Of a stretch of 62,306 nt of DNA, positions 60,837 to 62,306 are shown one piece after another (within the stretch, counting starts at the first letter, position 1; the number at the start of each line of letters is the position of its first letter). Origin of the DNA: JAJZSS01 sp964463505. GTDB taxonomy: Bacteria > Chloroflexota > Anaerolineae > Anaerolineales > UBA4823. Below the pieces are notes generated by a model. The model did no database searches and had not been told where the DNA came from. It saw only the letters and a list, made by a program, of their open reading frames with translations. Location: the NCBI GenBank assembly GCA_964463505.1, contig CAYXDC010000011.1, forward strand, positions 1 to 62,306. The letters run 5' to 3'. A program made the position numbers and the translations under genes.

Positions 60837-61493
60837 ATGCTGACTCTATTTGAAGAACTATTTTTGTTATCTTTAGATGAAGATACCGGCAATATCCTAT
60901 CCTTTGCTAAAAAACCCTTTGCCTACGCGATGACCGGGTCAATTCTGGCCGAATTGGTATTGCTGGATAAAATCCGGCTCAATGAAAAGCACCGTCTAGA
61001 ATTGGGCGACTCGAATGCAACCGGGGATGAAATCCTGGATGAGGCCATCCACGCACTCCAATCCACGGAAAAACCACACCGACCCAGTTATTGGATTAGC
61101 CAGCTGGATCTAAAACCGAAAAAGCTTCGTGACCAAATGGGGACTCGCCTGGCAACCCGGGGGCTGCTGCATCAGGAAGACAAACGTTTCTTCTGGATTT
61201 TTGCAGAGGAAGAAGAAGACCATCCTATGCCGCTGCTTAAGTATCAGCTGAAGGCCGCTCTGCGAGATAAGATCCTATCCAATGAGTCCAGCGAAGCACG
61301 GTGCCTGGCGTTGGTGAAGATCCTGGCTGCCAGCGGATTGCTCGAGCTGATCTTTACACGGGATGAGCTGCCCTTAGCGGGGCGTGTGATTAAAGAGAAG
61401 GTTATTCGCTCTGCGCTTGAAAATCCTGCACTACAAACCATTGAAGAGATCGCCCAGGCAGTTGCAACCACGCTGGAGGACGCTGAAGATTAA
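60837..61493 (+). CDS. GPP34 (GOLPH3-like) family protein
   Basis: 218 residues. The N-terminus LTLFEELFLLSLDEDTGNIL and FAYAMTGSILAELVLLDKIRLNEKHRLEL matches the GPP34 family, whose eukaryotic member GOLPH3 binds phosphatidylinositol-4-phosphate. Bacterial members are common in Actinobacteria but their role is unclear. AAGGGAG lies upstream of the ATG. The gene is monocistronic. The inositol synthase in the same window makes an inositol-lipid link conceivable but unproven. Confidence 0.9.
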   Translation: MLTLFEELFLLSLDEDTGNILSFAKKPFAYAMTGSILAELVLLDKIRLNEKHRLELGDSNATGDEILDEAIHALQSTEKPHRPSYWISQLDLKPKKLRDQMGTRLATRGLLHQEDKRFFWIFAEEEEDHPMPLLKYQLKAALRDKILSNESSEARCLALVKILAASGLLELIFTRDELPLAGRVIKEKVIRSALENPALQTIEEIAQAVATTLEDAED

Positions 61494-61571
61494 AACACGC
61501 CTGGCAGACACCTGTAAGCCCCGGACATCTGGCAGATAGTTTCAATCAACGGAATTGCAGCCTTGCTCCAC

Positions 61572-62018
61572 TCAGTTATAGGCCAGGCGGGTGGCTTCAT
61601 CAGCCATGGTATATTGCAGCAGCGGAATCCAGACTGGATCATTCCAGGTTCCAAGATGAGTATGCATATCCAAATATTTCTTGGGGATGGGATGCGTGCC
61701 TGGAATCACTTTTACAGCATAGCGTTTTTCCAGGAAAGCCATAAATGTTTGGATGTATGGACAAGGGGGATAGCCGACGAGTAATCCGGTTGCCAGGTGA
61801 ATTACCTGTGCGCCATTTTTAACCATCTCTTCGCCAGCATATTCCACATTACCGCCGGGACAGCCCGCACAGGTTGTGTAGCCTACTAATTCCAATTCCG
61901 TATCGCCGTAGATACTGAAAGCGCCTTCCCTGTTTCGCATGGAGCGCAGGCATTTCCCGCCTGCACAGGTATGGTAACGAGCGCAGATGATGATCCCAAT
62001 CCTGATCTTTGTTTCCAT
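61572..62018 (-). CDS. CGGC-domain protein
   Basis: 148 residues, Cys-rich: IIICARYHTCAGGKCLRSM (N-terminal Cys pair and CAGGKC), YTTCAGCPGGNVEYAGEEM and GYPPCPYIQTFM. This pattern fits the CGGC domain family, suspected of metal or Fe-S binding. An inverted repeat at 62141-62161 may control it. Function otherwise unknown. Convergent with the GPP34 gene over a 78-bp gap without features. Confidence 0.85.
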   Translation of the reverse strand: METKIRIGIIICARYHTCAGGKCLRSMRNREGAFSIYGDTELELVGYTTCAGCPGGNVEYAGEEMVKNGAQVIHLATGLLVGYPPCPYIQTFMAFLEKRYAVKVIPGTHPIPKKYLDMHTHLGTWNDPVWIPLLQYTMADEATRLAYN

Positions 62019-62140
62019 TACGCCTCCACAAACTGCAACCCTGAATGTATTCTCCGAATAGAAAAACCAGCCTTCTGCACAACGCAGCCTGCCAATATAT
62101 GTGTGCGTTAGATAACACTATCATGCCATTATACATTACA

Positions 62141-62161
62141 CTGTACATTATTATTGTACAG
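62141..62161. promoter_or_regulatory. Inverted repeat CTGTACA-N7-TGTACAG
   Basis: Perfect 7-bp arms with spacer TTATTAT in an AT-rich stretch about 123 bp upstream of the CGGC gene. Looks like a dimeric-repressor operator. No regulator gene is next to it. The rest of 62019-62263 holds no gene. Confidence 0.5.
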
Positions 62162-62263
62162 GTTAATTTACATGACAGATGCAACTAAACGCAGGAGCTT
62201 TGGAGCAAGTGTGATTGAGCAGACTTGCGGATTGCGTGAGATCAGAAGTATAATTGCGACACT

Positions 62264-62306
62264 GCCCCCGTAGCTCAATGGACAGAGCGCCTGACTTCGG
62301 ATCAGA
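62264..62306 (+). tRNA. tRNA-Arg (anticodon TCG), 5' part, cut by window end
   Basis: Acceptor GCCCCCG, D-stem GCTC/GAGC, anticodon stem CCTGA/TCAGA... with loop CTTCGGA, anticodon TCG. The 3' half lies beyond the window. Confidence 0.85.

Noticed and set aside
62172..62272. 33-codon plus-strand frame before tRNA-Arg
   Set aside because: Runs into the tRNA gene, no family features.

Overview
The window looks like a chromosomal contig from an uncultured member of the Chloroflexota, most likely class Anaerolineae. This is inferred from gene content: a DUF5667-type membrane protein next to an ECF sigma factor, LysM/M23 lipoproteins, a bacterial GPP34 protein, an actinobacterial/archaeal-type inositol-phosphate synthase, FtsZ-, LCP- and giant TPR-type proteins. 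Base composition is moderate. Coding density is high. I see no IS element, prophage or CRISPR array. A run of 100 N at 22749-22848 marks a scaffold gap inside an Asp/Asn-rich repeat, so the source is a draft (probably metagenomic) assembly.

Layout. 1-5.5 kb (minus): an F1 ATP-synthase operon atpA-atpG-atpD-atpC followed directly by a divergent MreB-like gene; no Fo or delta gene is next to it. 5.7-8.5 kb (minus): proC, ruvA, ruvC and a YebC/PmpR regulator. 8.7-16.7 kb: a cupredoxin lipoprotein, a cobalamin-binding mutase-like protein paired with an opine-dehydrogenase-family protein, a LysM/M23 lipoprotein, mscL, a zinc alcohol dehydrogenase and ino1. 16.9-22.5 kb: two polytopic membrane proteins, tRNA-Pro(CGG), DegV and a CDF transporter. 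22.5-28.3 kb: two divergent ECF sigma modules, one with the DUF5667 protein and one with a zinc anti-sigma factor and a 773-residue unknown. 28.4-39.8 kb (minus): FGE-like protein, cytochrome c, Bcp peroxiredoxin, a molybdopterin cluster (MoeA, ACT protein, MoeA-PBP fusion) with a UbiA prenyltransferase, DinB, a rhodanese with an in-frame UGA, an ArsR/P1B-ATPase pair and proline dehydrogenase.

The most interesting part is 39.9-59.2 kb on the plus strand. It encodes its own sigma-54 (with an inserted Cys4 zinc-ribbon-like motif), a PAS/GAF histidine kinase and a sigma-54 activator that lacks a DNA-binding domain. Four exact TGGCAC-N5-TTGCA promoters lie in this stretch: before rpoN, before a TIM-barrel-like/cell-wall-binding-like gene, before an FtsZ-family GTPase whose T7-loop catalytic Asp is His, and before a small membrane protein that leads a 1867-residue TPR protein and an 883-residue clan CD (gingipain/caspase-like) protease. 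The promoters and the linked regulators suggest one sigma-54-controlled, envelope-associated system that I do not recognise as described.

The second notable item is the rhodanese-like gene at 35669-36154. UGA replaces the second Cys of a CTC motif, the reading frame continues with rhodanese sequence, and a bacterial-SECIS-like hairpin follows the UGA, so it is a candidate selenoprotein. The window ends with a GPP34 protein, a CGGC-domain protein and the 5' part of tRNA-Arg(TCG).
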